DNA of 49,890 nt from Comamonadaceae bacterium (GTDB lineage: Bacteria; Pseudomonadota; Gammaproteobacteria; Burkholderiales; Burkholderiaceae_C). Made by a program: the position numbers and the translations under genes. Of this stretch, positions 1 to 8,218 are shown piece by piece; position 1 is the first letter of the stretch, and every line of letters begins with the position of its first letter. The notes beneath the pieces were generated by a model. It saw only the letters and a list, made by a program, of their open reading frames with translations, did not search any database and had not been told where the DNA came from. The DNA is taken from assembly GCA_947450645.1 (NCBI GenBank), contig CANFWH010000013.1:1-49890 (forward strand), written 5' to 3'.

Positions 1-2
1 GC

Positions 3-1628
3 CTGTACCTGCGCGAAAGCAACACACAGCTTTTGGATATGCGGCACTTGATTCGCACCAAGGTCGATCAGTTCTACGGCATCGAGATAGACGACTCCGC
101 CGCGCACATCGCCCGCATTGCGCTGTGGATTACCGACCACCAAATGAACCTTGAAGCGCACAAACGCTTTCGCGGACAGACCCGCCCAACCGTGCCCATT
201 AGCGCCACGCCGCACATCTTGCAAGCCAATGCGCTCAGGGCCGATTGGCAAGATTTACTGCCGCCAAGCGAGTGCAGCTACATCGTGGGCAACCCGCCGT
301 TTATTGGTTACAGCTATCAAACCAAAGATCAAAAGTCGGATTTGGAATTGGTCTTTGCGGGCATGAAGGGCGCAGGCGTTTTGGACTATGTCGCAGCTTG
401 GTACATCAAGGCTGCGCACTACATGCGAGTGAATGCCAAGGTACGCTGCGCCTTTGTTTCCACCAACAGCATTACGCAAGGCGAACAAGTCGCCATTCTG
501 TGGGGAGCGCTCATGCAATTGGGCGTACACATTCACTTTGCACATCGCACGTTTAAATGGAACAACGAAGGCAAAGGCGTTGCCGCCGTCCACTGCGTGA
601 TTGTGGGCATGGGACTCGATGAGCCCGCAAGCCCCGTCCTGTATGACTATGCAGAGGACATAGCGGGCGAACCTGAAACAATTAAAGCGAAGCAAATCAA
701 TCCATATTTGGTAGATGCGCCAGCGGTTTTGCTTGAAAAAAGGACAACGCCCATTAGCAATGTGGCAGAGATGGGCAACGGTGGTAAACCTACAGAAGGT
801 GGAAACTTGTTGCTTTCAGACGAGGAGCGACGCGAGCTAATCAAGGCAGAGCCTGATGCAAAAAAATGGATACGGCCGTTCTTAATGGGCGATGAATTTA
901 TTAATGCAACTCCGCGCTACTGCCTGTGGTTAAAAGATATTGCACCGAATGAACTGCGATCTTTACCATTAGTGCGTCAGCGAGTTGAGGCTGTTAAAGC
1001 CATGCGTTTGGCAAGTACCAAAATAGCAACGCAAAAACTTGCAAGCACCCCCACATTGTTTGGTGAAATACGCCAGCCGAAATTCAAAACCTATTTAGCA
1101 ATCCCTAAAGTTTCGTCAGAGAAAAGAGCTTTTATTCCCATTGGATTTTTGGAAAGTAAAACGATATGCGGCGACAAGATATTTTTTGTGGATAACGCGA
1201 CAAATTTTCATTTTGGTGTCTTGTCTTCTACATTCCATAACGCTTGGATGCGTACAACTTGCGGTCGTTTAAAAAGCGATTACAGCTATTCCAACACCAT
1301 CGTCTACAACAACTTCCCTTGGCCAGAGGCAATATCGGATAAGGCTTTGCAGGCGATTGAGTCCGCAGCCCAAGCGGTACTTGATGCGCGGGCTGCTTAT
1401 CCTGATAGCAGCCTCGCTGACCTGTACGACCCGAACACGATGCCGCCAGTTTTGACAAAAGCGCATCAAACTTTAGACAAAGCCGTGGACGCGGCGTACA
1501 AGTACAAGGGCGGCTTCGATGACGCGCCGCGTGTGGCGTTTTTGTTTGAGCGTTATCAGGCGCTGACTAGTTTGTTGCCTGTGGAGAAGGCGGGGCGGAA
1601 GACAAAGAAAGCTTCCACAAAGCGATGA
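3..1628 (+). CDS. Adenine-specific DNA methyltransferase, 5'-truncated
   Basis: This is the C-terminal part of a large adenine DNA methyltransferase of the type II/IIG (MmeI-like) class. The frame runs off the left edge with no start codon, so the SAM-binding motif I lies outside. At the edge is the YGIEIDDSAAHIARIALW stretch that normally follows motif I, then catalytic motif IV NPPF (291-302). After it comes a variable, visibly more A+T-rich segment (about 680-1300), probably the target recognition domain, and a helical C-terminus with a Lys/Arg-rich tail. No nuclease motif is visible in the part present. The stop shares four bases (ATGA) with the next gene, suggesting translational coupling to the AddB/AddA-like pair. 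A TTG at 33 is in frame but would cut into the conserved core, so I do not take it as the start. Family call is firm; class and target are inference. Confidence 0.85.
   Translation: MYLRESNTQLLDMRHLIRTKVDQFYGIEIDDSAAHIARIALWITDHQMNLEAHKRFRGQTRPTVPISATPHILQANALRADWQDLLPPSECSYIVGNPPFIGYSYQTKDQKSDLELVFAGMKGAGVLDYVAAWYIKAAHYMRVNAKVRCAFVSTNSITQGEQVAILWGALMQLGVHIHFAHRTFKWNNEGKGVAAVHCVIVGMGLDEPASPVLYDYAEDIAGEPETIKAKQINPYLVDAPAVLLEKRTTPISNVAEMGNGGKPTEGGNLLLSDEERRELIKAEPDAKKWIRPFLMGDEFINATPRYCLWLKDIAPNELRSLPLVRQRVEAVKAMRLASTKIATQKLASTPTLFGEIRQPKFKTYLAIPKVSSEKRAFIPIGFLESKTICGDKIFFVDNATNFHFGVLSSTFHNAWMRTTCGRLKSDYSYSNTIVYNNFPWPEAISDKALQAIESAAQAVLDARAAYPDSSLADLYDPNTMPPVLTKAHQTLDKAVDAAYKYKGGFDDAPRVAFLFERYQALTSLLPVEKAGRKTKKASTKR
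1327..1347 (+). repeat. Copy of 21-bp dispersed palindrome (core GATAAGGCTT)
   Basis: AGGCA-N11-GGCTT with the exact core at 1338-1347. It lies inside the methyltransferase gene, near the end of the variable segment. The left arm has one mismatch to the ARGCC consensus. Confidence 0.5.
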
Positions 1629-4144
1629 CGGTACAATCCCCCGCCGTCTGGCTCATCCCCTACGCACAGCTCAAATCCACAGCCCGTATGGCTTGGCAGG
1701 CGATAGGTATAGTTAAGTCGACGCCGCAAATCACCACCGTGCGCGACTGGGCGACGAGTCTTGGCGTGGTTGCCAAAGCGCCTACCGACATTCATTTCGA
1801 TGCAGGCGTTGACCGCTTAATTGCCGAGTCGCACCTCAAGCGTGCGGGCTTAGAGACTGCACCGGCACTCGTGCAGCGCTTGCTGGATATGGCCTATGAG
1901 GCAGCGCCTACATTGGCAGCGAAGCACCCAAGCAGCCGCGTTGCGTGGGCCAGCCAGCAGGCGGGGCTGTTTCAGCAAGGCGGGCAGTTTCAATTGGAAG
2001 GCGCGATTGGCTTTGCTGCGCTTATGTGGGCTGCCACCACCAGCTTTGATACCGATGTGCTGTGGGAGCGACGCGCGGCGCTTTTAGAGTCCACGGAACA
2101 CTTCTACGTCACGACAGGATTGCAGCAAGATACTCTCGTGCAAGCCATACTGGATGGGGCTTCCAGCAAGACCACCCAGATTGATTTGGGCGCATTGCAT
2201 GATGCCAACACTGAATCAATTAACGAATTAATCAACGAATATGTGGCGGCTGATTTCGAAGATTTGGTGCAGCAAACCGCAGCGGTGATTCTTGCTAGCT
2301 CTGTCAAAGCGATAGCGCTCGTTGCGCTGGATCGCCAAATCACGCGCCGTTTGAGCGCGGTGCTCGGTCATCGCGGTGTGGCGCTCATTGACGAGACGGG
2401 CTGGGCGCTTTCGACCACCACCGTGGCCGCGCAGTTGATGACGTGGTTGGAGGCGATGGATCGGCAAGCCACGTCAGATAAGGTTCTAGCGGCGTTGAAG
2501 AGTGCGCCACTTGCCTTTGCGCCTGCCGATGTGTCCAAGCTAGAACAAAAAATTCGGCGTGATTCGCAAGTGTCGTGGTCGCAAACAGGGAGCAGCATAT
2601 TGGGCGATTGGCCCACACGGTTTACGCGTCCGCGCGTCCTTACCTCCTGGCTGCAAGAGACGAAGCTGCTCATGCAGCACGTGGGTTTGTGGGAGGTGAT
2701 GCAGGCCGATTTGGCGGGCGAGGCGATGCTCAAAGCCCTACATTTAGACGAGAGTTTGGACGAAAAAATTTCAACGTTGATGTCTCAAAGCGCTTATCTA
2801 GCGTGGGTTCGCGCGGTGCTGGAGGCGAATCGTTTTCGCTTGAAGTTTGATGCCCGAGCGAGCAGCGCTAGCGACGACAGCACGGCGGCCACCGTCACCA
2901 TCTTGCCGCTGGCGCAAATGTGGGGGCGGCACTTTGACGCGGTCGTTGTCCCCAGTTGCGACGAGCGCCGTCTGCCCACTAGGCCACGCACAGCAAGCGA
3001 TTGGAGCGCAGCGCAGCGCGAAGCTTTGCAACTTCCCGCGCAAGATGACGCGGCTGCCGCGCAGTCCAAAGCCTGGGCGTGGCTGTGCGGCCAACCCAGT
3101 GTGCATCTGCTTTGGCAGCAAATGGAGGGCAACGAGTTGCTGTCAAAAAGTAGCTTGCTGCAGGTGCTGGAGATGGAGGGGCGGCTTGTATTGAGTCAAA
3201 CGGCACTCGTGCAGGCCACAGCCAGTGTGGCTTCCCAGCCTGTTTATGTCACTCAGCCGCCGATTGATGTCTTCCAGCAAGGCGTCGCGATTGACTGGAA
3301 AATGCTCGCCCCCGCGACTTTATCGGCCAGCGCTTACGCAGATTTGCGCGCTTGCCCGTACCGCTTCTATGCCACGCGCATCTTGGGCTTGCGTGATTCG
3401 GATGAGCTGGACGAGACGGTTGACAAGCGCGACTTTGGGACGTGGTTGCATGGCACGCTCTATCGGTTCCACGAGGCTTTGAAACATGAGCCAACGCTTG
3501 ATCGAGAAGCTTTGTTAGACCGATGCGCGACAGCCGAACAAAAATCTCTAGGCTTAGACGACGCAGCATTTTTGCCCTTCGCACTGATTTGGCCAAAGAC
3601 TCGCGAGGCTTATCTGGCGTGGCTTACCAAGCACGAGTCCAGCGGCGCACGGTACGAAGCAGGCGAAGTGAAGAAGTCATTCCCCCTCACGGTGGAGGGC
3701 AAAACGGTCAACTTGGTGGGCACACTAGACCGCATTGACAAAGACGCCGCATCTGGCGCGCGGTGGTTGCTGGATTACAAAACCGAGTCTTTGCAAAAAA
3801 CCAAGGATCGGATCAACAAAAATGCAGACGAGGACACACAGTTGGCTTTCTATGCCGCGCTGGTGTCAAACGACGTGGATTCATCTAGTCAATCTGACGC
3901 GCCTGATTCCCCCTTACGCGCCGCGTATGTCAATTTGGTGGAACGCGCAAATGGCAAAAATGGAAAAGATGTCACCAGTACCAACGAGTTGGTGGACTTA
4001 GAGACTCGGACGGACGATTTGCTGGATGGCATTTGGGATGATCTCACGAATATGGCTGCAGGCCACGGCCTGCGTGCCCTAGGCGAAGGTGAGGCTTGCA
4101 CATATTGCCAAGTTCGCGGCTTGTGCCGACGGGATTTTGTATGA
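1625..4144 (+). CDS. addB: AddB-like PD-(D/E)XK nuclease with Fe-S cluster motif
   Basis: Probable nuclease/scaffold subunit of an AddAB-type double-strand-break repair enzyme (839 residues, shorter than the roughly 1150 of Bacillus AddB). The C-terminal third holds the nuclease: LRACPYRFYATRI with Cys577, GTWLHGTLYRFHEAL, GTLDRIDKD, LLDYKT, then CTYCQVRGLC with Cys825, Cys828 and Cys834. This C-x247-C-x2-C-x5-C spacing is the AddB-type 4Fe-4S pattern. The N-terminal two thirds resemble a degenerate helicase fold; I see no Walker A, so it probably does not hydrolyse ATP. The start overlaps the methyltransferase stop (ATGA) and the stop overlaps the addA start (ATGA), so all three look co-translated. 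Four or more copies of the 21-bp palindrome fall in this gene. It could instead be called a generic PD-(D/E)XK family protein. Confidence 0.78.
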   Translation: MTVQSPAVWLIPYAQLKSTARMAWQAIGIVKSTPQITTVRDWATSLGVVAKAPTDIHFDAGVDRLIAESHLKRAGLETAPALVQRLLDMAYEAAPTLAAKHPSSRVAWASQQAGLFQQGGQFQLEGAIGFAALMWAATTSFDTDVLWERRAALLESTEHFYVTTGLQQDTLVQAILDGASSKTTQIDLGALHDANTESINELINEYVAADFEDLVQQTAAVILASSVKAIALVALDRQITRRLSAVLGHRGVALIDETGWALSTTTVAAQLMTWLEAMDRQATSDKVLAALKSAPLAFAPADVSKLEQKIRRDSQVSWSQTGSSILGDWPTRFTRPRVLTSWLQETKLLMQHVGLWEVMQADLAGEAMLKALHLDESLDEKISTLMSQSAYLAWVRAVLEANRFRLKFDARASSASDDSTAATVTILPLAQMWGRHFDAVVVPSCDERRLPTRPRTASDWSAAQREALQLPAQDDAAAAQSKAWAWLCGQPSVHLLWQQMEGNELLSKSSLLQVLEMEGRLVLSQTALVQATASVASQPVYVTQPPIDVFQQGVAIDWKMLAPATLSASAYADLRACPYRFYATRILGLRDSDELDETVDKRDFGTWLHGTLYRFHEALKHEPTLDREALLDRCATAEQKSLGLDDAAFLPFALIWPKTREAYLAWLTKHESSGARYEAGEVKKSFPLTVEGKTVNLVGTLDRIDKDAASGARWLLDYKTESLQKTKDRINKNADEDTQLAFYAALVSNDVDSSSQSDAPDSPLRAAYVNLVERANGKNGKDVTSTNELVDLETRTDDLLDGIWDDLTNMAAGHGLRALGEGEACTYCQVRGLCRRDFV
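2142..2162 (+). repeat. Copy of 21-bp dispersed palindrome (variant)
   Basis: AAGCC-ATACTGGATGG-GGCTT inside addB. The first 14 bases differ at only one position from the copy at 21415. The core differs at two bases (GATGGGGCTT). Confidence 0.45.
2466..2486 (+). repeat. Copy of 21-bp dispersed palindrome (variant)
   Basis: AAGCC-ACGTCAGATAA-GGTTC inside addB. It differs from the addA copy at 6724 at three positions, all transitions. Confidence 0.5.
3213..3233 (+). repeat. Weak copy of 21-bp dispersed palindrome
   Basis: AGGCC-ACAGCCAGTGT-GGCTT inside addB: both arms fit, the core is poorly matched. Listed as a possible diverged member. Confidence 0.3.
3605..3625 (-). repeat. Copy of 21-bp dispersed palindrome, minus strand
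   Basis: Read on the minus strand it is AAGCC-ACGCCAGATAA-GCCTC, three mismatches from the metG copy at 45813. It lies antisense inside addB, so the shared sequence cannot reflect a shared peptide. Confidence 0.5.
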
Positions 4145-7100
4145 GCACGCAGACGCAAAATCCAGCCTATGCCATCAATGGACGGCTCGCCAGTTCGGAT
4201 GCCTTTTACGCCATCGCCTGCGACCCCGCGCGTAGCGTCGCGGTTGAGGCTTGCGCGGGCGCGGGCAAAACGTGGATGCTGATTGAGCGCATGATTCGCG
4301 CGTTAATGGATGGCGAGGAAAACGAAGCTCACACAGGCATTCGGCCCGATCAAATTTTGGCGATTACGTTTACCAAAAAAGCGGCTGGCGAAATGCGCGA
4401 GCGTTTGCAAAAACGCTTGGCTGAACCCGAGTTACGAGAGCTGCGAAGCAAGATATTGGCAAGCGGGCGAACCGTTCAAATTTCAACTTTTCACGCATGG
4501 TTTGCGCAGTTACTCAAGGCCGCGCCGCTGGAAACTTTAAAAAAATTGAAGCTTCCACTAGCCTACGAATTGCTAGAAGATGACACCACACTTTTGCCCG
4601 AGCTGCGCCATGCGTTCTATGCGCAAGCCCTTACTAATCAAGGCTTGCAAGATGATTTTGCGGCGTTGATTGAAGACTTAGGCCGCTCCAAAGTGGATGA
4701 TGCGCTGGTGAGTTTGCTCGCCAAACGAGTTGAGTTTGAATTGACGGATGTGCAGGGATTGTTAGAAGGTTCGGTGGAAGACTGTCCTCCGCATATTGTT
4801 GACCTTGTAGGGCTTGGCGTAGTGGCTCGGTTGCTCGGGGCTTACAAAACCGATGAATTAAAAAATACTGCGACAGCTTTAGAGACAGCTCTCACCAACT
4901 CCAACCTTGAAGCCGCGCAAGCGGCGCTGTTGACTAAGGAGTTTGCGCCGCGCAAGTTCCGTTCCAAAATTTCTGATACCGACCGCGAAGTGGTCGTCGC
5001 TGCGCAGGGAGATTTACTGGCAAAGCTTGCCGCCGAACATCAGCACACCTGCTGGCAGTATCAGCAGCGCATGACCCGCGTGGGGCGAGCTTGGTTGGCA
5101 TGTTTCGCCACTCTCAAATACAAGCAAGGCTTGGTTGATATGGCGGATTTGGAACGCGCTGCGACGGAGCTTTTGTCCAATCAAGAGCTATCGGGCGCGG
5201 TGCAAGAGCGACTCGATTTAAAGCTGCGTCACGTGATGATTGACGAGTTCCAAGACACCAATCCGCTGCAATGGCAGGCGATGCACGCGTGGCTCGCGGG
5301 CTATGCAGGCACGGGCGGCGGGCAGAGCCGCCCCAGTCTTTTTATTGTGGGAGACCCCAAACAAAGCATCTACCGTTTCCGCCGCGCCGAGCCGCGTGTG
5401 TTTGCTGCCGCGCAAGCCTTTATGCAAGAGACGTTTGAGGCGGTGCTGCTCTCGTGCGACCATACGCGCAGGAATGCCGCAGGCGTGCTGGCGGTCGTGA
5501 ATGCGGCGATGTTGGATGCCGTAGAGGCCAATGAATACATGGGCTTCAGACCACATACCACCGAAAGCGCCGAGGCTGGCTTGGCGCTTTGCTTGCCCTT
5601 AATTGAACGTATTAAAAAAGAAAAAGACGATTCAATTTCATCTACTGAGTCCACATGGCGCGACAGCTTCACCATGCCGCGCGTGGATGCCGAAGAAACG
5701 CTCAAAGAACGCGAAGCTGATCAAGCCGCTCGGTGGATTGCAGCGAACGCGAACGGTCAGTCGGTGATGGTGCTATCCCGCACGCATGAGCCGCTAAGCC
5801 TTATCCAGCAAGCCTTGCAGCGGTACGGCGTGCAAGCTTCTAAGTTAGAAAAGAACGACTTAGCCGACGTGCCTGCCGTGCAAGATGTGCTGGCGCTGCT
5901 CAATTTTTTAGTCTCGCCGCACCTAGACTTAGATTTAGCGCGGGCGCTCAAGTCGCCACTCTTTGCTTGGACGGATGCGCAGTTGATGGCGCTGCGAGTA
6001 CGGCAACTTGCTGCGCTACCAGATAAAGAATCTTGGTTCGATTTATTAGATAGCGACATCAAAGACACGCTGACTCGCTGGCAAGCGTGGATGCAGCAAT
6101 TGCCACCGCACGATGCGCTGCAAGCCATTTACGACGATGGCGATGTTTTAAACAAGTACTTGGCCGCTATGCCAAGTGCAGTGCGGCTCTCCAGCCGCGC
6201 TGCCCTGCAAGCCTTGCTGGGTGCGGCTTTGCAGGTGGAGGGCGGTCGGTTTTTAAGCGCTTATGCGTTTGTCCGCGCTATGCGTGCCAATGTGCAAAGC
6301 ATCAAAGCGCCTGCTGTTACTGATGCTGCGGGTGAGTCCGCATCCACTGTGCAATTGCTCACGGTACATGGTGCCAAGGGGCTTGAAGCTGACGTTGTGT
6401 TACTGCTTAGCAGCGATCCCGAACCGCGCAAAGCGCAGAGCATGACCACGCTCATCGACTGGCAACCCGAAGACGAACAGCCGAAAAAATTTGTGTTTTT
6501 ATTAAGCGAATCGAATCCCCCAAGCTGCGCCCAAGCCTTGCTGGAAGCGGACTTGAAGGCGCGCGGCGTGGAGGAGATCAACACGCTGTACGTTGCCACC
6601 ACACGGGCGCGGCAAACGCTTGTTCTCTCAGCATCAGAGGCGCATAATCCTAATCCCAAAAGCGTTTGGCATCGCTTGCAAGCGCTATGTTCGCCTGTGC
6701 TTGTAGATGCAAATATGCCCGCTAAGCCACATCAGATAAGGCTTCCCGCAGAGGTGAAAACGCTGCCCTTTGCCAAATTAAGCTTGCCGACCATCGGCGC
6801 TGCCTGGGATGCGGATGATTCAAACAAGCCCAGTACAGACGCGCGAATGGGCAGTGCGCTGCATCGTTTGTTGCAATGGCAAAGCACGGATGCGGCGGCG
6901 CTTGCAGCCGTAGTGAGCGAGTTTGCTTTGACGAATGAGCAGGCGCAGGACGTGCGCACGAGTGCTCATCAAATGATGAACGGTGAAGCCGCGTGGCTGT
7001 GGGATGGATCAACAATCGACTGGCAAGCCAATGAATATGAGCTTGTCCAAGAGGGCAAGGTGCTTCGCATCGACCGATTGGTGCGGCAACGCGCAACGCA

Positions 7101-7287
7101 AACGTGGTGGGTGATTGACTTTAAATCTGCTGCGCATCCCGAACGGGCGGCAGGGCTGCGTGCGCAGTTGGCGGACTATGTGCAGGCTGTGAGTGCGGTG
7201 ATGAGCGTTGCACAAAATCAGATTCAAGCGGCGTTTGTCACAGGCGAAGGTCACTTGGTTACCGTGAACCATTCAGTACATAATTAG
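4141..7287 (+). CDS. addA: AddA-like UvrD/RecB-family helicase-nuclease
   Basis: Probable ATP-driven helicase and nuclease subunit of an AddAB-type end-resection enzyme (1048 residues from ATG 4141). Superfamily 1 motifs run in order: Walker A GAGKT at residues 40-44, ITFTKKAAGEMRERL, DEFQDTNPLQWQAMHAWL (motif II), VGDPKQSIYRFRRAEP (motif III), TVHGAKGLEADVVLLL (motif V) and LYVATTRARQTLVLS (motif VI). The C-terminus carries a second nuclease domain: MGSALHRLL, RIDRLV, VIDFKSA and LADYVQAV. I chose ATG 4141 because it forms an ATGA overlap with the addB stop; an in-frame ATG at 4096 lies deep inside addB. Two exact cores of the 21-bp repeat occur in this gene, on opposite strands. Two nuclease domains, one per subunit, is what distinguishes AddAB from RecBCD. 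Confidence 0.85.
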   Translation: MSTQTQNPAYAINGRLASSDAFYAIACDPARSVAVEACAGAGKTWMLIERMIRALMDGEENEAHTGIRPDQILAITFTKKAAGEMRERLQKRLAEPELRELRSKILASGRTVQISTFHAWFAQLLKAAPLETLKKLKLPLAYELLEDDTTLLPELRHAFYAQALTNQGLQDDFAALIEDLGRSKVDDALVSLLAKRVEFELTDVQGLLEGSVEDCPPHIVDLVGLGVVARLLGAYKTDELKNTATALETALTNSNLEAAQAALLTKEFAPRKFRSKISDTDREVVVAAQGDLLAKLAAEHQHTCWQYQQRMTRVGRAWLACFATLKYKQGLVDMADLERAATELLSNQELSGAVQERLDLKLRHVMIDEFQDTNPLQWQAMHAWLAGYAGTGGGQSRPSLFIVGDPKQSIYRFRRAEPRVFAAAQAFMQETFEAVLLSCDHTRRNAAGVLAVVNAAMLDAVEANEYMGFRPHTTESAEAGLALCLPLIERIKKEKDDSISSTESTWRDSFTMPRVDAEETLKEREADQAARWIAANANGQSVMVLSRTHEPLSLIQQALQRYGVQASKLEKNDLADVPAVQDVLALLNFLVSPHLDLDLARALKSPLFAWTDAQLMALRVRQLAALPDKESWFDLLDSDIKDTLTRWQAWMQQLPPHDALQAIYDDGDVLNKYLAAMPSAVRLSSRAALQALLGAALQVEGGRFLSAYAFVRAMRANVQSIKAPAVTDAAGESASTVQLLTVHGAKGLEADVVLLLSSDPEPRKAQSMTTLIDWQPEDEQPKKFVFLLSESNPPSCAQALLEADLKARGVEEINTLYVATTRARQTLVLSASEAHNPNPKSVWHRLQALCSPVLVDANMPAKPHQIRLPAEVKTLPFAKLSLPTIGAAWDADDSNKPSTDARMGSALHRLLQWQSTDAAALAAVVSEFALTNEQAQDVRTSAHQMMNGEAAWLWDGSTIDWQANEYELVQEGKVLRIDRLVRQRATQTWWVIDFKSAAHPERAAGLRAQLADYVQAVSAVMSVAQNQIQAAFVTGEGHLVTVNHSVHN
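5796..5816 (-). repeat. Copy of 21-bp dispersed palindrome, minus strand
   Basis: On the minus strand the core GATAAGGCTT is exact (complement of 5796-5805), preceded by TTGCTG. The outer arm is diverged. It lies antisense inside addA. Confidence 0.45.
6724..6744 (+). repeat. Copy of 21-bp dispersed palindrome (best pair with metG)
   Basis: AAGCC-ACATCAGATAA-GGCTT inside addA. It is one mismatch in 21 from the metG copy at 45813 and is read in a different codon frame (K-P-H-Q-I-R-L here, Q-A-T-P-D-K-A in metG). Confidence 0.6.
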
Positions 7288-7311
7288 GTTAATTTATTTT
7301 TGAGGTGCCCC

Positions 7312-8211
7312 ATGAGCGATCTTCTCCTGAAACAACAGCGCGAGCCTTTGCAGGCTTCGTTTAGCGATGCATCTAACCCGATTGGCTTAGATGGCATCGA
7401 GTTCATTGAATACGCGACCGATAAGCCGCAGGCGCTGGGTCAAGTGCTGGAGATGATGGGCTTTAAGCCCGTGGCACGCCACCGCTCCCGCGAAGTGATG
7501 CTGTATCGCCAAGGCGCGATGAATGTGATTGTGAATGCGCACCCTGCGGACGCTCGCGGTGAGAGCGCCCCCACGATTTCTGCCATTGCGCTCAGAGTGC
7601 GCGATGCACGCTCGGCCTTTGCCTTTGCGTGCGAGCGCGGTGCGTGGGCGGTACCGACTTCGTCCGAAGTGATGGAGCTAAACATTCCTGCCATTCATGG
7701 CGTGGGCGATAGTCGCATTTATTTTGTTGATCGCTACAACGAGTTTTCGATCTACGACGTGGACTTTGTGCCCATCCCAGGTGTGGATGCCAAACCTGCC
7801 GCCGTGGCGGGCATCCAATTTTTTGGCTTAGTCCAATACATTGGCTCAGAGCGCAGCTTTGATTGGGTCGAGTTCTACGAATCTTTGCTCGGTTTTTCGC
7901 TTGTGCCAGACGAAGAGCGCTTTGGCATCATGCCCAAAGGGAAACTCTTGCGAGCCCCAGCCATCAAGGCTTCCCACGCATTCATGTGGCAATTGGTTGA
8001 ACCCGAAGTGATGGAGCTTGACATGGATGAAAAGCTGCAGCGCGTGGGCCTTGGCGTGCCCGATGTGCTGGCGGCGGTGGCCGCGCTGCGCAAGCTAGGA
8101 GTCGAGTTTGTGGAGTCGAACGAAGTCCACGCCGAGGCACGCGGCGCGATCACCAAGACCTATCTCGGCTCGGTGATGTTTGAGCTGGTGCAAAACAAAA
8201 CAGCGGTGTAG
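7312..8211 (+). CDS. HPPD-like VOC protein lacking iron ligands
   Basis: 299-residue protein with the two-domain vicinal-oxygen-chelate layout of 4-hydroxyphenylpyruvate dioxygenase, clear in GIEFIEYATDK, MGFKPVARHRSREVMLYRQG, MELNIPAIHGVG and SIYDVDFV. Of the three iron ligands of true HPPD only the last Glu remains (Glu291 in VMFELVQN). The two His positions appear as Gly172 (QFFGLVQYI) and Arg244 (LQRVGLGV), so iron-dependent oxygenation is unlikely. Proteins of this sort form the C-terminal half of bacterial QuiC, whose N-terminal half is the neighbouring gene here, so I infer a partner role in 3-dehydroshikimate dehydration. ATG 7312 is chosen because GAGG lies six bases upstream; a TTG at 7300 would add four residues. 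Confidence 0.75.
   Translation: MSDLLLKQQREPLQASFSDASNPIGLDGIEFIEYATDKPQALGQVLEMMGFKPVARHRSREVMLYRQGAMNVIVNAHPADARGESAPTISAIALRVRDARSAFAFACERGAWAVPTSSEVMELNIPAIHGVGDSRIYFVDRYNEFSIYDVDFVPIPGVDAKPAAVAGIQFFGLVQYIGSERSFDWVEFYESLLGFSLVPDEERFGIMPKGKLLRAPAIKASHAFMWQLVEPEVMELDMDEKLQRVGLGVPDVLAAVAALRKLGVEFVESNEVHAEARGAITKTYLGSVMFELVQNKTAV
7952..7972 (+). repeat. Weak copy of 21-bp dispersed palindrome
   Basis: GAGCC-N11-GGCTT followed by CCC inside the HPPD-like gene. The right part AAGGCTTCC matches the metG copy; the middle is diverged. Confidence 0.25.
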
Positions 8212-8218
8212 CACGGCC

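Noticed and set aside
1391-1413. Perfect 7-bp inverted repeat GGCTGCT-N9-AGCAGCC in the methyltransferase gene
   Set aside because: Single copy, within a coding Ala/Ser stretch, and only loosely like the 21-bp palindrome; not enough to call a site.
6181-6240. Further AAGCC-N11-GGCTT matches such as the one near 6209
   Set aside because: Arms fit but the core does not; Gln-Ala-x4-Ala codon patterns produce such arms by chance, so only copies with a matching core or close overall similarity were kept.
7445-7475. Short palindrome GGGCTTTAAGCCC in the HPPD-like gene
   Set aside because: Encodes the conserved MGFKPV segment of the family, so coding constraint explains it.
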